This document shows positions 8,713-17,857 of a stretch of 64,000 bases of DNA, piece after piece; the first letter of the stretch is position 1; each line of letters begins with the position of its first letter. Position numbers and translations under genes: made by a program. Origin of the DNA: Bacillota bacterium. Its GTDB lineage: Bacteria > Bacillota > Clostridia > Lachnospirales > Lachnospiraceae. Under the pieces are notes generated by a model. That model worked only from the letters and a program-made list of their open reading frames with translations. It had not been told where the DNA came from and did not search any database. The stretch is taken from positions 1 through 64,000 of the forward strand of contig JAEXOU010000019.1 of assembly GCA_023439125.1 (NCBI GenBank), read 5' to 3'.

Positions 8713-9363
8713 ATGACTGGTTATCAAGAGGTAAATATAACGCATGATTTAAAAGGGGATATTATATTAGATTATCACAAAGACATTACTTACATAGTAG
8801 ATGGTGAGGAAGAATATCATCTACAAATCATCTTTCCAATCAATCCAAAGAATGAAACTGAAAAGAAATATCCTTGTATCATTTATATGATGTCAACAAA
8901 CGAGAAAAATGATGACATCTATCATAAGATACCAAGATTGTCCCAGTTTGCACAAAGAGGCTTTGTAGTTGCACTGATTGAACGCCCTTTAAAAGCATGT
9001 ACATATGAAGACAAGACGAATATGCTTCAAAATGCAGTTTCATACTTAACAGAGAAGGCAGCATGCTATCATATTGAACCACAATATATGTTTATATGGC
9101 GAGATGCTACTCATGAGGAGGATAATCTAGCAGCTGATATCGACCAATTTGTTACAACACATAAAGAATTTAATACAACAGTAAAAGCAATTGTCAGCTT
9201 TGGTGGGAAAGAGCAGATGAATATGCTATATGACAAGCTTACGGCAACAATCCCACCGATGTTAATGATTCCATGTAAAGAAAAAGAAACTTTGAATTTA
9301 GAGTTTTGGACTGAAGATGTATTCGATGTGATTGAAGATTTTATAAGTAATTACATTAGATAG
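8713..9363 (+). CDS. Alpha/beta-hydrolase-like protein lacking the serine nucleophile
   Basis: This 216-residue protein follows the pattern of BD-FAE-type esterases. YPCIIYMMS stands where YPLIVWIHGGG is expected, and IPRLSQFAQRGFVVALIERP matches the next helix and strand. The nucleophile elbow, normally G-x-S-x-G, is replaced by MFIWRDATHEEDNLAA. The oxyanion HGGG motif is also gone. The fold is probably retained without catalysis, so it may be a pseudo-enzyme. A GGAGG precedes the ATG. It is transcribed divergently from trkA. The gene is not recognised by name. Confidence 0.6.
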   Translation: MTGYQEVNITHDLKGDIILDYHKDITYIVDGEEEYHLQIIFPINPKNETEKKYPCIIYMMSTNEKNDDIYHKIPRLSQFAQRGFVVALIERPLKACTYEDKTNMLQNAVSYLTEKAACYHIEPQYMFIWRDATHEEDNLAADIDQFVTTHKEFNTTVKAIVSFGGKEQMNMLYDKLTATIPPMLMIPCKEKETLNLEFWTEDVFDVIEDFISNYIR

Positions 9364-9438
9364 AATTTTAGTAATGTCATATTTAATGATTGAAAAAATA
9401 GCTGTACATAGACGAATTGTTTATAATTTAAAATATTG

Positions 9439-9512
9439 AAAGGAATGAGCTTTATCCTATATTTTCGAGTGACATCGCACCGAAGAAAATATAGGATAAA
9501 GCTCATTCCTTT
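9439..9512. repeat. Family A palindromic element, copy 2 (perfect 28-bp arms)
   Basis: The arms 9439-9466 and 9485-9512 are perfectly complementary over 28 bases. The 18-base loop begins GAGTG and ends CGCACCGA, a shortened form of the core found at 12-70 and 18986-19040. TATATTTTC next to the core is shared with the other copies, whereas the outer arm is different. The hairpin lies between the hydrolase-like gene and the promoter at 9541. Confidence 0.8.
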
Positions 9513-9540
9513 TCGCAACAATTTTCATCCCATTCTTTTC

Positions 9541-9569
9541 TTGCACTTATGAATGATAAATTATATAAT
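9541..9569 (+). promoter_or_regulatory. Promoter TTGCAC-17-TATAAT
   Basis: TTGCAC at 9541-9546 and a consensus TATAAT at 9564-9569 are 17 bases apart. They lie 39 bases before the gene at 9608. Confidence 0.7.
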
Positions 9570-9607
9570 TACTTTATTCATGTGGTAATGAGCACAGGGA
9601 GGATACT

Positions 9608-11260
9608 ATGCAAACTACACGGTTAACGCGTTGGTATATTTTTCTTGTAATAATTGTAGTTGGTTTTATTATGTATATTACATTAATGTATAATAATGAA
9701 GAACAAGATTGTTATCAATGGGATGAGATTAAAAAATTCAATGATGGTTGGATTTACTCAGATGAGTCGGGTGAATCAGAGCCAATAAAGTTACCAATCA
9801 AGAGCAAAACGGTTAAAAATACAACCTACATTCTTAGGAACACATTGCCATCGAATGTTAAAGAAGGAACGTCATTATGCTTTAAGTGTGATCACCTACT
9901 TGTTAAGGTCTATGTGAATGAAAAAGAATGCTACTCTTTGAATGTTGATGTGCAAAGCACGATTAGCAAGTCTCCAGGATTTTCATATGTTTTTATTCCG
10001 CTGTCGAGTGATATGGGAGGAAAGGCAATACGTGTAGAATATGAAGCCGTATATTCAGGTGCTTCGTTTCATATAACTGACTTTTTGCTGGGAGATAAAA
10101 GCACAATTGTAACAGGAATAATACGAGACAATACAATACCAATTCTGATTTGCTCTCTTATCTTTTGTTTGGGACTTATATTTATTGTAGCTTATCTAAT
10201 TAAGCGAAAAACTTATAATATGAGCAAGAGTATATTATATCTTGGTATATTTTCGTTGCCTTTTGCAGTATGGTCAATGACTGAAACACAGACAATGCAG
10301 TTTTTCTTTTCGAATACGTATGCATTACAGTATGTCACATATCTTTCTTTAGCACTATGTCCGGTTCCGTTTTTGCTTTATTATGCGCAACAGCATAAAT
10401 TGACTGAGTCAAAAGCGGTTTATATGATAGGTAACATATCTTTACTCAGCGTTGTAGTTAGCCTTATCCTTCAAGCCTTTGGTATTGTTGATTTGCCGGA
10501 TACCTTACTACTTGTACATTTATCAGTTGGATTAATTTTAGGTTATTCCATCTATCGTTACTTGCGTGAGTTCATATCAAATAAGTTTAGGATAGAACAG
10601 TTAACACTTACAAGACTGAGTATGATATTTATGCTAATATGTACGGTATCTGACTTAATTCGTTATTACTTTTCTAATACTCGTGATTATTCAAAGTATA
10701 TTCGGATTGGTTATTTAATGTATCTTGGTTGTACTGGATTGGGAACTATTTTCCGTTCTGCTCAGATTGATAAACAGAATAAGGAATTAGAACAGTTAGT
10801 TTATAAGGATACAGTAACAGGGCTTCTTAATGAGATTGCTTTTAAAAAAGCTCTAGAAGTTCTAGACCAGGATGCCAGAATAGGTTTAATCGAAATTGAG
10901 ATAATAGAGCTTGATCAGATTGCTGATGAATTTGGTCAAGATGCAAAGAACCAAGTATTACTGAGTGTTACTAAGATGGTGGAACGAGCTTTTCATAATA
11001 TAGGTATTGTTTATCGATATACACATAATAAATTCATGATTATGTTAAGTGGAAATATTGATGAGAACTATTCCGTTGGGATGATAAATTTGAAAAAAAG
11101 ATTACATAATTCTAATAAGAGCCGTGTACACGAGATTAGTCTTGCAGACACGTTTCTGATCTATGATCATGGTTTTGGACAACAGATTGAAAATGTGATT
11201 GAAGATATGGAGCTTTCTTTGAGGAATTTGAAAAAAATGAAAGAGGTTGCCAAAGATTAA
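9608..11260 (+). CDS. Multi-span membrane protein with degenerate GGDEF domain
   Basis: In this 550-residue protein a signal-anchor helix covers about residues 10-30. An extracytoplasmic beta-rich domain (about 35-175) is followed by seven predicted membrane helices (about 178-390). This layout resembles 7TMR-DISM receptors. The C-terminal 160 residues align with a GGDEF domain (YKDTVTGLLNEIAF). The active-site motif RYGGDEF is replaced by R-Y-T472-H-N-K-F476, so cyclase activity is not expected. It may act as a sensor or scaffold. It is followed after 19 bases by a TPR lipoprotein gene, probably in one unit. GGGAGG precedes the ATG. Confidence 0.75.
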   Translation: MQTTRLTRWYIFLVIIVVGFIMYITLMYNNEEQDCYQWDEIKKFNDGWIYSDESGESEPIKLPIKSKTVKNTTYILRNTLPSNVKEGTSLCFKCDHLLVKVYVNEKECYSLNVDVQSTISKSPGFSYVFIPLSSDMGGKAIRVEYEAVYSGASFHITDFLLGDKSTIVTGIIRDNTIPILICSLIFCLGLIFIVAYLIKRKTYNMSKSILYLGIFSLPFAVWSMTETQTMQFFFSNTYALQYVTYLSLALCPVPFLLYYAQQHKLTESKAVYMIGNISLLSVVVSLILQAFGIVDLPDTLLLVHLSVGLILGYSIYRYLREFISNKFRIEQLTLTRLSMIFMLICTVSDLIRYYFSNTRDYSKYIRIGYLMYLGCTGLGTIFRSAQIDKQNKELEQLVYKDTVTGLLNEIAFKKALEVLDQDARIGLIEIEIIELDQIADEFGQDAKNQVLLSVTKMVERAFHNIGIVYRYTHNKFMIMLSGNIDENYSVGMINLKKRLHNSNKSRVHEISLADTFLIYDHGFGQQIENVIEDMELSLRNLKKMKEVAKD

Positions 11261-11279
11261 GTTTGGTAAAGGAGTTTTT

Positions 11280-12515
11280 ATGAGATTAAAACATAGAATA
11301 TTACCATTAGCAGTATGCATGCTACTTTTTACTAGTGGCTGTGGGTTAAGCAGTGCTAACCGCAATTATAGCAAGGCACTGGATGCATATGAGAAGAGTG
11401 ATTATGCCAAGGCAGAGGAGTTCTTTATCAAGGCAATTGATGATAATGTAGATAAAGCAGAATACCATATTGATTATGGCTTTACATTACTTCAAATAAG
11501 GGAGTATGAAAAAGCAAGAGAACAATTCAATTATGTAATTCTTGATAAGGATATTCCAATGGTAAAGGAGAATAATAAGAAAGCATATCGAGGCTTGGGA
11601 ATTTCTTATTTACTAGATGGAGACTACAAAAAATCAATTGAATATTTTGATTCTGCTTTAGCTATTCAGGAAATAGATCAATTGGATACTGATATTATGT
11701 ATTATAAAGCAAGTGCTATGGAGAAGTTAGGTGATAGTGAAGGAGCAATTGATCTCTATACATCCATACTTAAGTTAAAGCCAAAGGATGCTAATATTTA
11801 TGGCATGAGAGCAAATCAATACCGTTTGCTCGGCGATTATGAGTTAAGCATAGCAGATTATGATAAGGCAATTGAATTAGATGCTAACAATTTTAGTTAT
11901 TATATAGGAAAATATGTAACCTTAAAAGAAAATAATAAGAGTGCTGAAGCCGCCGCAGTGTTAGAACAAGCTGCAACCCTTAAAATCAATGGAGATAGTG
12001 ATAAATTTGAACTAGCAAAGGTTCATTTTTACCAAGGGAAGTATGATATTGCTATGAACGAACTTTCTCAATGCATCGAAGCCGGTTTTACCCAAAGCTA
12101 TTATTTTATTGGCGAGATGAATCTAATGGATGGTAATTATGAATTAGCAGTTGACAATTTCAATCGATATATTGAAGAAGGGAATGGGGTATCTGGTATG
12201 CTTTATAATCAGATGCTTACTTGTTATCTTCAGCTAGGGAATTATGAACAAGCAAAAGTTTATCTAGACAAGGCAAAGAAATTATCAGATCCGAGTATTA
12301 AGACATCATTACTAAAGAATGAGATTATATATTTGGAAAATATAGGTCAATTTAAAGAAGCCCTTACTTACATGGAGCAGTATCTAAAGATCTGTCCTGA
12401 GGATAGTCAGGCAAAAAAAGATTACTACTTTTTAAAGACAAGAACTCAAGTAGTTGATGTACAAGAGGAAACAACTGTGCAAGAGGAAGATAATGCAACC
12501 ATAGTCAAACCATAA
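11280..12515 (+). CDS. TPR-repeat lipoprotein
   Basis: This 411-residue protein begins with a type II signal peptide ending in the lipobox TSGC, so it is probably anchored outside the membrane by Lgt processing. The mature part is a run of tetratricopeptide repeats, for example YSKALDAYEKSDYAKAEEFF and SIADYDKAIELDANNFSYYI, covering about residues 30-390. The tail is acidic. TPR proteins bind partner proteins, but none is identified. I chose the ATG at 11280, preceded by AAAGGAG. A TTG- or ATG-initiated longer form from 11247 would overlap the upstream gene and hide the signal peptide. It is probably co-transcribed with the upstream membrane GGDEF-like gene. Confidence 0.85.
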   Translation: MRLKHRILPLAVCMLLFTSGCGLSSANRNYSKALDAYEKSDYAKAEEFFIKAIDDNVDKAEYHIDYGFTLLQIREYEKAREQFNYVILDKDIPMVKENNKKAYRGLGISYLLDGDYKKSIEYFDSALAIQEIDQLDTDIMYYKASAMEKLGDSEGAIDLYTSILKLKPKDANIYGMRANQYRLLGDYELSIADYDKAIELDANNFSYYIGKYVTLKENNKSAEAAAVLEQAATLKINGDSDKFELAKVHFYQGKYDIAMNELSQCIEAGFTQSYYFIGEMNLMDGNYELAVDNFNRYIEEGNGVSGMLYNQMLTCYLQLGNYEQAKVYLDKAKKLSDPSIKTSLLKNEIIYLENIGQFKEALTYMEQYLKICPEDSQAKKDYYFLKTRTQVVDVQEETTVQEEDNATIVKP

Positions 12516-12552
12516 ATGGTCAATTATAATGAGAGATAGATTGGAGCAACAC

Positions 12553-13800
12553 ATGGCAGAATTGTATGAGATTAAAGAAGAAATCGAAAAGGTGATTCTT
12601 GTTGCAGTAGCTAGTAACGACGGGGATGACACAGTAGAATCTGTTGATGAACTCGAAGAATTAGTTAAGACCGCAGGCGCTGAAACGGTTGCAAAGGTTA
12701 TCCAGAATCGTGAAAAGGTACATCCAGGAACGTATATTGGAAAAGGAAAGATCGAGGAAATTTCAAATTTGGCATTTGAACTTGGTGCGACCGGTATTAT
12801 ATGTGATGATGAGTTATCGCCCGCTCAGTTAAAGAACTTAGAGGATGCTTTGCAATTAAAGGTCATGGATAGAACAATGGTCATTCTAGACATATTCGCA
12901 CAGCATGCAAGTACAAGAGAAGGTAAAATACAAGTTGAATTGGCTCAGTTGAAATACCGTTCCACTCGATTGATTGGAATGAGAAACTCTCTTTCTAGAT
13001 TGGGTGGTGGTATTGGGACAAAAGGTCCTGGTGAAAAGAAACTGGAAGTTGACCGACGATTAATAAAAGATCGTATCACAATGTTAAATCAAGAATTAAG
13101 TGAGATTAAGAAGAATCGAGAAGTTGCTCGTCAGTTACGCTCCAAAAATTCAGTTCCTGTCATAGCAATTGTTGGCTACACGAATGCTGGTAAGTCTACA
13201 TTACTCAATTATTTAACAAAAGCTGAGGTCTTAGAAGCTGATATGCTATTTGCTACTTTAGATCCAACAACAAGAAATTTGGAACTAGAAAGCGGTCAGC
13301 AAGTTTTAATGACAGATACAGTAGGTTTTATTCGTAAATTGCCCCATCACTTAATTGATGCATTCCGTTCTACGTTAGAGGAAGCAAAATATGCGGATAT
13401 TATTTTACATGTGGTAGACGCTTCGAATCCGAATGCCTATAAACAGATGCACATCGTATACGAAACATTAAAAAATCTGCAGGTGACGGACAAGACAGTG
13501 ATTACTGTTTTTAATAAACAAGATATGGTGGAAACGAAAGAGCCGATGAAAGATCTAAAAGCAGACAAGACGGTGCGAATTTCCGCAAAGAGTGGTGATG
13601 GAATTCCTGAACTACTTGAAATCATTGAAGAAATATTAAGGGAGCAAAAAACTTTAATTGAACATACATTTTCCTATCAGGATGCAGGAAATATTCAATT
13701 AATTCGTAAATATGGGCAATTATTAAGTGAAGAATATCGTGAAGATGGAATTTTTGTAAAAGCTTATGTACCAAAAGATATTGCAAATCGTATCTTATAA
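12553..13800 (+). CDS. hflX: Ribosome-associated GTPase HflX
   Basis: This 415-residue HflX has the N-terminal HflX domain (HPGTYIGKGKIEEI, TGIICDDELSPAQ), a helical linker with the glycine-rich LSRLGGGIGTKGPGEKKLE, and a GTPase domain. G1 is GYTNAGKST, G3 is DTVGFI and G4 is NKQD. HflX binds the 50S subunit and splits stalled or hibernating ribosomes after stress. The ATG at 12553 has GGAG 6 bases upstream, so I prefer it to the ATG at 12529, which lacks a ribosome site. A strong terminator follows at 13883. Confidence 0.95.
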   Translation: MAELYEIKEEIEKVILVAVASNDGDDTVESVDELEELVKTAGAETVAKVIQNREKVHPGTYIGKGKIEEISNLAFELGATGIICDDELSPAQLKNLEDALQLKVMDRTMVILDIFAQHASTREGKIQVELAQLKYRSTRLIGMRNSLSRLGGGIGTKGPGEKKLEVDRRLIKDRITMLNQELSEIKKNREVARQLRSKNSVPVIAIVGYTNAGKSTLLNYLTKAEVLEADMLFATLDPTTRNLELESGQQVLMTDTVGFIRKLPHHLIDAFRSTLEEAKYADIILHVVDASNPNAYKQMHIVYETLKNLQVTDKTVITVFNKQDMVETKEPMKDLKADKTVRISAKSGDGIPELLEIIEEILREQKTLIEHTFSYQDAGNIQLIRKYGQLLSEEYREDGIFVKAYVPKDIANRIL

Positions 13801-13882
13801 AAAAACTTATCTTATGAAAAGTAATATCGAAAAAGAGAAAAAATTAGCTAACAAAATAGTTAAAATTCGTTAATGAATGACA

Positions 13883-13925
13883 AAAATCGCTGAAAGGTAG
13901 GAAGTAACTGCATTTCAGCGATTTT
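13883..13925 (+). terminator. Terminator after hflX
   Basis: AAAATCGCTGAAA pairs perfectly with TTTCAGCGATTTT (13 bp) around a 17-base loop. The stem supplies the A and T tracts, so it may also work in the reverse direction. The remainder of the 306-base gap 13801-14106 holds the NrdR-like boxes and the nrdD promoter. Confidence 0.75.
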
Positions 13926-13933
13926 ACATGAAA

Positions 13934-13979
13934 ACACTATATATAGTGGTATATGTTAAAAGAATAAAATATATGTTGT
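13934..13979 (+). promoter_or_regulatory. Paired NrdR-box-like operator
   Basis: ACACTATATATAGTGG at 13934-13949 closely matches the palindromic NrdR box (ACACWATATWTWGTGT). A weaker second copy, ATAAAATATATGTTGT, lies at 13964-13979, 30 bases away, which is about three helical turns. Paired boxes with this spacing are the usual NrdR arrangement. They lie upstream of the nrdD promoter, so NrdR repression when dATP is abundant is the likely control. Confidence 0.7.
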
Positions 13980-13989
13980 ATGTAACCAC

Positions 13990-14018
13990 TTGACGAACTC
14001 ATACTTATCTGCTAAAAT
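13990..14018 (+). promoter_or_regulatory. nrdD promoter TTGACG-17-TAAAAT
   Basis: TTGACG at 13990-13995 and TAAAAT at 14013-14018 are separated by 17 bases. The leader to the nrdD start is about 80 bases. Confidence 0.65.
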
Positions 14019-14106
14019 CTAAATTACAGGTCTGGGGTGTTATTAAGTTCTGTTAATACAAGAATTCTTTGTAATAAGAATTAGTAGCAAGAAGGGAGAA
14101 GCATAC

Positions 14107-16497
14107 ATGATTAAAGTTGTCAAACGAGATGGTGAGGTTGCCGAATTTAATCTAGCTAAAATTAGCAGCGCAATATCAAAAGCATTTAATGCTACGCAGA
14201 AATTATATAATGAAGATATCATTAATCTGCTATCATTACGTGTTACATCTGATTTTCAGAGTAAGGTGAAAGACGAAACAGTTCACGTAGAGGATGTTCA
14301 AGATAGTGTTGAACATGTATTGGAGCAAACAGGTTATACCGATGTTGCAAAAGCGTACATATTATACCGTAAGAATCGTGAAAAGATTCGTAATATGAAG
14401 TCAACAATTTTAGATTACAAGGAAATTGTTGATAGCTATGTAAAAGAGGAAGACTGGAGAGTAAAGGAAAACTCAACAGTAACCTATTCTGTCGGCGGAT
14501 TGATTTTACATAATTCGGGTTCAATAACAGCTAATTACTGGTTGTCCGAAATTTATGATGAAGAGATAGCAAATGCACATCGTAATGCTGATATACATAT
14601 TCATGACTTATCTATGTTAACTGGCTATTGTGCTGGATGGTCTTTGAAACAGCTGATTAAAGAAGGTCTTGGTGGAATTCCTGGTAAGATTACTTCTTCA
14701 CCTGCAAAACATTTGTCAACTTTGTGTAACCAGATGGTTAACTTTTTAGGAATCATGCAAAATGAATGGGCTGGTGCTCAAGCATTTTCTTCCTTTGATA
14801 CATATTTAGCACCGTTTGTTAAGATTGATAATTTGTCTTATCACGATGTAAAGCAGTGTATTCAATGTTTTATTTACGGAGTGAATACACCTAGCCGCTG
14901 GGGAACCCAGGCACCATTTTCTAATATTACATTAGATTGGACAGTACCACCTGATTTAGCAGAACTATATTGTATTGTTGGTGGTAAGGAAGTTAATTTT
15001 AAATATAAAGATTGTAAGAAAGAGATGGATATGGTTAACAAAGCCTTCATCGAAATTATGATTGAAGGTGATGCGAATGGACGTGGATTCCAGTATCCAA
15101 TTCCAACCTATTCAATTACGAAAGACTTTGATTGGTCGGATACAGAGAATAATCAATTATTATTCGAAATGACAGCAAAATACGGAACACCATATTTTTC
15201 TAACTATATTAATTCTGATATGGAGCCAAGTGATGTTCGTTCCATGTGCTGTCGCTTACGTTTAGATCTACGTGAATTACGTAAAAAAACAGGTGGTTTC
15301 TTTGGTAGTGGAGAAAGTACTGGTTCTGTTGGTGTAGTAACAATTAATATGCCTCGCCTCGCATACTTATCCAATAATGAAGCTGAGTTTTATCAGCGTC
15401 TTGACCGTATGATGGATATTTCGGCAAGATCTTTAAAAGTTAAGAGAGGTGTCATTAACAAGTTATTAACTGAAGGTTTATATCCATACACGAAACGATA
15501 CCTTGGAACTTTTGATAATCATTTCTCAACAATTGGTCTTGTCGGTATGAATGAAGTTGGTCTGAATGCAAGATGGCTTGGGAAAGATATGACAGATAAG
15601 AAGACTCAAGATTTTACAGTTGAAGTATTGAATCATATGAGAGAACGCCTTGGTGATTACCAGGTTGAGTATGGTGATTTGTATAACCTTGAAGCAACTC
15701 CAGCAGAGTCAACCTCTTATCGTCTTGCGAAACATGATCGAAAGAGATGGCCTGATATTAAGACTGCCGGTAAAGATGGAGATACCCCATATTATACAAA
15801 TAGTTCTCATCTTCCAGTTGATTATTCAGAGGATATTTTTTCAGCTTTGGACGTTCAGGATAAACTTCAAACGTTATATACTTCAGGAACAGTATTTCAT
15901 GCATTTTTAGGTGAGAAGTTACCAGATTGGAAAGCAGCAGCTAAATTAGTTCGTACGATTGCTCAGAATTATAAGCTACCATATTATACAATGTCTCCAA
16001 CTTACTCGATTTGTAAAAATCATGGATATCTTGCAGGAGAACAGTTTACTTGTCCTGAATGTGGAGAGAAGGCAGAAGTATATAGCCGTATTACTGGTTA
16101 CTATCGCCCAGTTCAAAATTGGAACGAAGGGAAGACTCAGGAATATAAAAATCGTAAGGAATATAATCTTAAGCTTGCCCTAGATAAGGAGCTAGCAAAC
16201 GATCAAACACAGGAGAATATTCAAGTTACAATTGATTTGACGAATACAGCAGATCATATGGATGATGGCTTATACTTATTTACTACTCAGACATGTCCAA
16301 ACTGTAAGCTTGCAAAAGAATTCCTAAAAGGAATTGACTACGTTACGATTGATGCTCAAGAACAACCAGAGTTAGCCACACAATTAGGTATTATGCAAGC
16401 ACCAACATTAGTTGTTGTATCCGATGGTAAAAAAACAAAGTATAACAATGCTTCAAATATAAAGAAGTTTGTTGATGATAACTATGTCATAAACTAA
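14107..16497 (+). CDS. nrdD: Anaerobic ribonucleoside-triphosphate reductase with C-terminal redoxin domain
   Basis: This 796-residue class III reductase makes deoxyribonucleotides without oxygen through a glycyl radical. An ATP-cone covers about residues 1-95. The barrel contains the MCCRLRLD segment with Cys381/Cys382. The glycyl radical Gly664 lies in SRITGYYRP. Zinc-type residues lie just before it, including CPECG. After residue 715 a thioredoxin/glutaredoxin-like domain is fused, with C730-P-N-C733 and a later APTLVV cis-proline motif. This domain probably supplies reducing equivalents. No nrdG activase gene is adjacent. The upstream NrdR-like boxes fit NrdR control. GGGAGAAG precedes the ATG. 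Confidence 0.95.
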   Translation: MIKVVKRDGEVAEFNLAKISSAISKAFNATQKLYNEDIINLLSLRVTSDFQSKVKDETVHVEDVQDSVEHVLEQTGYTDVAKAYILYRKNREKIRNMKSTILDYKEIVDSYVKEEDWRVKENSTVTYSVGGLILHNSGSITANYWLSEIYDEEIANAHRNADIHIHDLSMLTGYCAGWSLKQLIKEGLGGIPGKITSSPAKHLSTLCNQMVNFLGIMQNEWAGAQAFSSFDTYLAPFVKIDNLSYHDVKQCIQCFIYGVNTPSRWGTQAPFSNITLDWTVPPDLAELYCIVGGKEVNFKYKDCKKEMDMVNKAFIEIMIEGDANGRGFQYPIPTYSITKDFDWSDTENNQLLFEMTAKYGTPYFSNYINSDMEPSDVRSMCCRLRLDLRELRKKTGGFFGSGESTGSVGVVTINMPRLAYLSNNEAEFYQRLDRMMDISARSLKVKRGVINKLLTEGLYPYTKRYLGTFDNHFSTIGLVGMNEVGLNARWLGKDMTDKKTQDFTVEVLNHMRERLGDYQVEYGDLYNLEATPAESTSYRLAKHDRKRWPDIKTAGKDGDTPYYTNSSHLPVDYSEDIFSALDVQDKLQTLYTSGTVFHAFLGEKLPDWKAAAKLVRTIAQNYKLPYYTMSPTYSICKNHGYLAGEQFTCPECGEKAEVYSRITGYYRPVQNWNEGKTQEYKNRKEYNLKLALDKELANDQTQENIQVTIDLTNTADHMDDGLYLFTTQTCPNCKLAKEFLKGIDYVTIDAQEQPELATQLGIMQAPTLVVVSDGKKTKYNNASNIKKFVDDNYVIN

Positions 16498-16508
16498 AAT
16501 AATAAGTC

Positions 16509-16548
16509 AAAGGCTGTAACGAGAGGAAATCTTTGTTGCAGCCTTTTT
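16509..16548 (+). terminator. Terminator after nrdD
   Basis: AAAGGCTGTAAC pairs with GTTGCAGCCTTT and is followed by a T run. It lies 11 bases after the nrdD stop. Confidence 0.8.
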
Positions 16549-16566
16549 CCGTTTAATAGATTCTGG

Positions 16567-16672
16567 TATCATTTTGCACAAGGGACTGTTAGGAAAATGG
16601 GAGGACAAACATAATTTATGCGTAACACGCTTTCGCTTGAATGAAGTTCGTAGCGGTATATAGGCGCCTAAA
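16567..16672 (+). repeat. Family B element, left-half copy only
   Basis: This segment matches about 3894-3999 with roughly four fifths identity. It includes TCATTTTGCACAAGGG, GACAAACATAATTTAT and CGCTTGAATGAAGTT. Homology ends at the hairpin tip near GCGCCTAAAA. The right arm is missing, so no long hairpin can form here. Confidence 0.7.
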
Positions 16673-16694
16673 ATAAAAAATGAAGAAAAAACAC

Positions 16695-16723
16695 TTGAAA
16701 ATTTTACTTATGAAGTCTACTAT
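16695..16723 (+). promoter_or_regulatory. Possible ilvE promoter TTGAAA-17-TACTAT
   Basis: TTGAAA at 16695-16700 and TACTAT at 16718-16723 are separated by 17 bases. A TATAAT at 16723-16728 overlaps but has no well-spaced -35. Transcription would start about 55 bases before ilvE. Confidence 0.45.
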
Positions 16724-16786
16724 ATAATAAAAATGTAGAATATAAAGGAAGAATAGTTTTAATTTAACAGAAAGAAGGTTTAGCGT

Positions 16787-17857
16787 ATGTTAGATATTAG
16801 AATCGAAAAGACAACTTGTCCTAAGGAACTGCCAGGAGTAGACAATCCATTAAAATTTGGCACAATTTTTACAGATCATATGTTTCTTATGGATTATGAA
16901 GAAGGCAAAGGGTGGCATGATGCCAGAATCGTTCCATATGGACCAATTCAATTAGACCCTTCTGCTATGGTATTGCATTATGGGCAAGAGATGTTTGAAG
17001 GATTAAAAGCATACAAAACAGAAGATGGAAGAACTCTTCTTTTCCGCCCAGACAAAAACGCGGAGAGAGCAAACAATAGCAACAAGAGACTTTGTATGCC
17101 ACAATTAAGTGTAGAAGATTTTGTACAGGCAGTTAAATCTGTTGTTAAAGTAGATGAAAAATGGATACCAACAAAACCAGGTACTTCTTTATACATACGT
17201 CCATTTATGTTTGCGACAGATCCATTTTTAGGAGTTCGCCCATCGAATCGATATTTGTTTATTATTATTCTTTCACCGGTTGGTGCTTATTACCCAGAGG
17301 GGCTAAATCCAGTTAAGATTTGGATCGAGGATGAATATGTTAGAGCAATTAAAGGTGGTATAGGTGAAGCAAAAACAGGTGGTAACTATGTAGCCTCCTT
17401 AGCATCTCAGGTGAAAGCTCATGATGAGGGATATTCACAGGTGCTATGGTTGGATGGCAAGGAACGTAAGTACATTGAAGAGGTTGGTGCTATGAATATC
17501 TTCTTTAAGATTAATGGCAAAATCGTAACTCCAATGTTAAATGGAAGTATCTTACCAGGTGTTACTCGTAATTCAGTCATTACCTTATGTAAATCTTGGG
17601 GTCTTGAAGTGGAAGAGAGAAGAATATCTGCTGATGAATTATATGAGGCAAGTAAGAATGGTTCCTTGGAAGAAGTTTTTGGTACTGGTACAGCAGCTGT
17701 AATATCTCCAGTTGGACATCTTCGTTTCGAAGATCATGTAATGCAAGTTGGAGATGGTGGAATCGGTAAGTTTAGCCAAAAATTATATGATACAATTACA
17801 GGCATTCAGTTAGGAAAGATAGAAGATGAATTTGGTTGGACAGTGGAAGTAAAATAG
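16787..17857 (+). CDS. ilvE: Branched-chain amino acid aminotransferase
   Basis: This 356-residue class IV PLP enzyme interconverts leucine, isoleucine and valine with their keto acids. Family motifs include LHYGQEMFEGLKAY, IRPFMFATDPFLGV, GGNYVASL, VLWLDGKERKYIEEVGAMN and the late GTAAVISPVG. The length and start (after AGAAAGAAGG) are normal. It is a single-gene unit between a repeat fragment and a deacetylase gene. No T-box is visible upstream. Confidence 0.95.
   Translation: MLDIRIEKTTCPKELPGVDNPLKFGTIFTDHMFLMDYEEGKGWHDARIVPYGPIQLDPSAMVLHYGQEMFEGLKAYKTEDGRTLLFRPDKNAERANNSNKRLCMPQLSVEDFVQAVKSVVKVDEKWIPTKPGTSLYIRPFMFATDPFLGVRPSNRYLFIIILSPVGAYYPEGLNPVKIWIEDEYVRAIKGGIGEAKTGGNYVASLASQVKAHDEGYSQVLWLDGKERKYIEEVGAMNIFFKINGKIVTPMLNGSILPGVTRNSVITLCKSWGLEVEERRISADELYEASKNGSLEEVFGTGTAAVISPVGHLRFEDHVMQVGDGGIGKFSQKLYDTITGIQLGKIEDEFGWTVEVK

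Noticed and set aside
16787..16980. T-box or leucine-type attenuator upstream of ilvE
   Set aside because: The upstream region contains a terminator, a half repeat element and a promoter, but no specifier stem, T-box motif or leader peptide.
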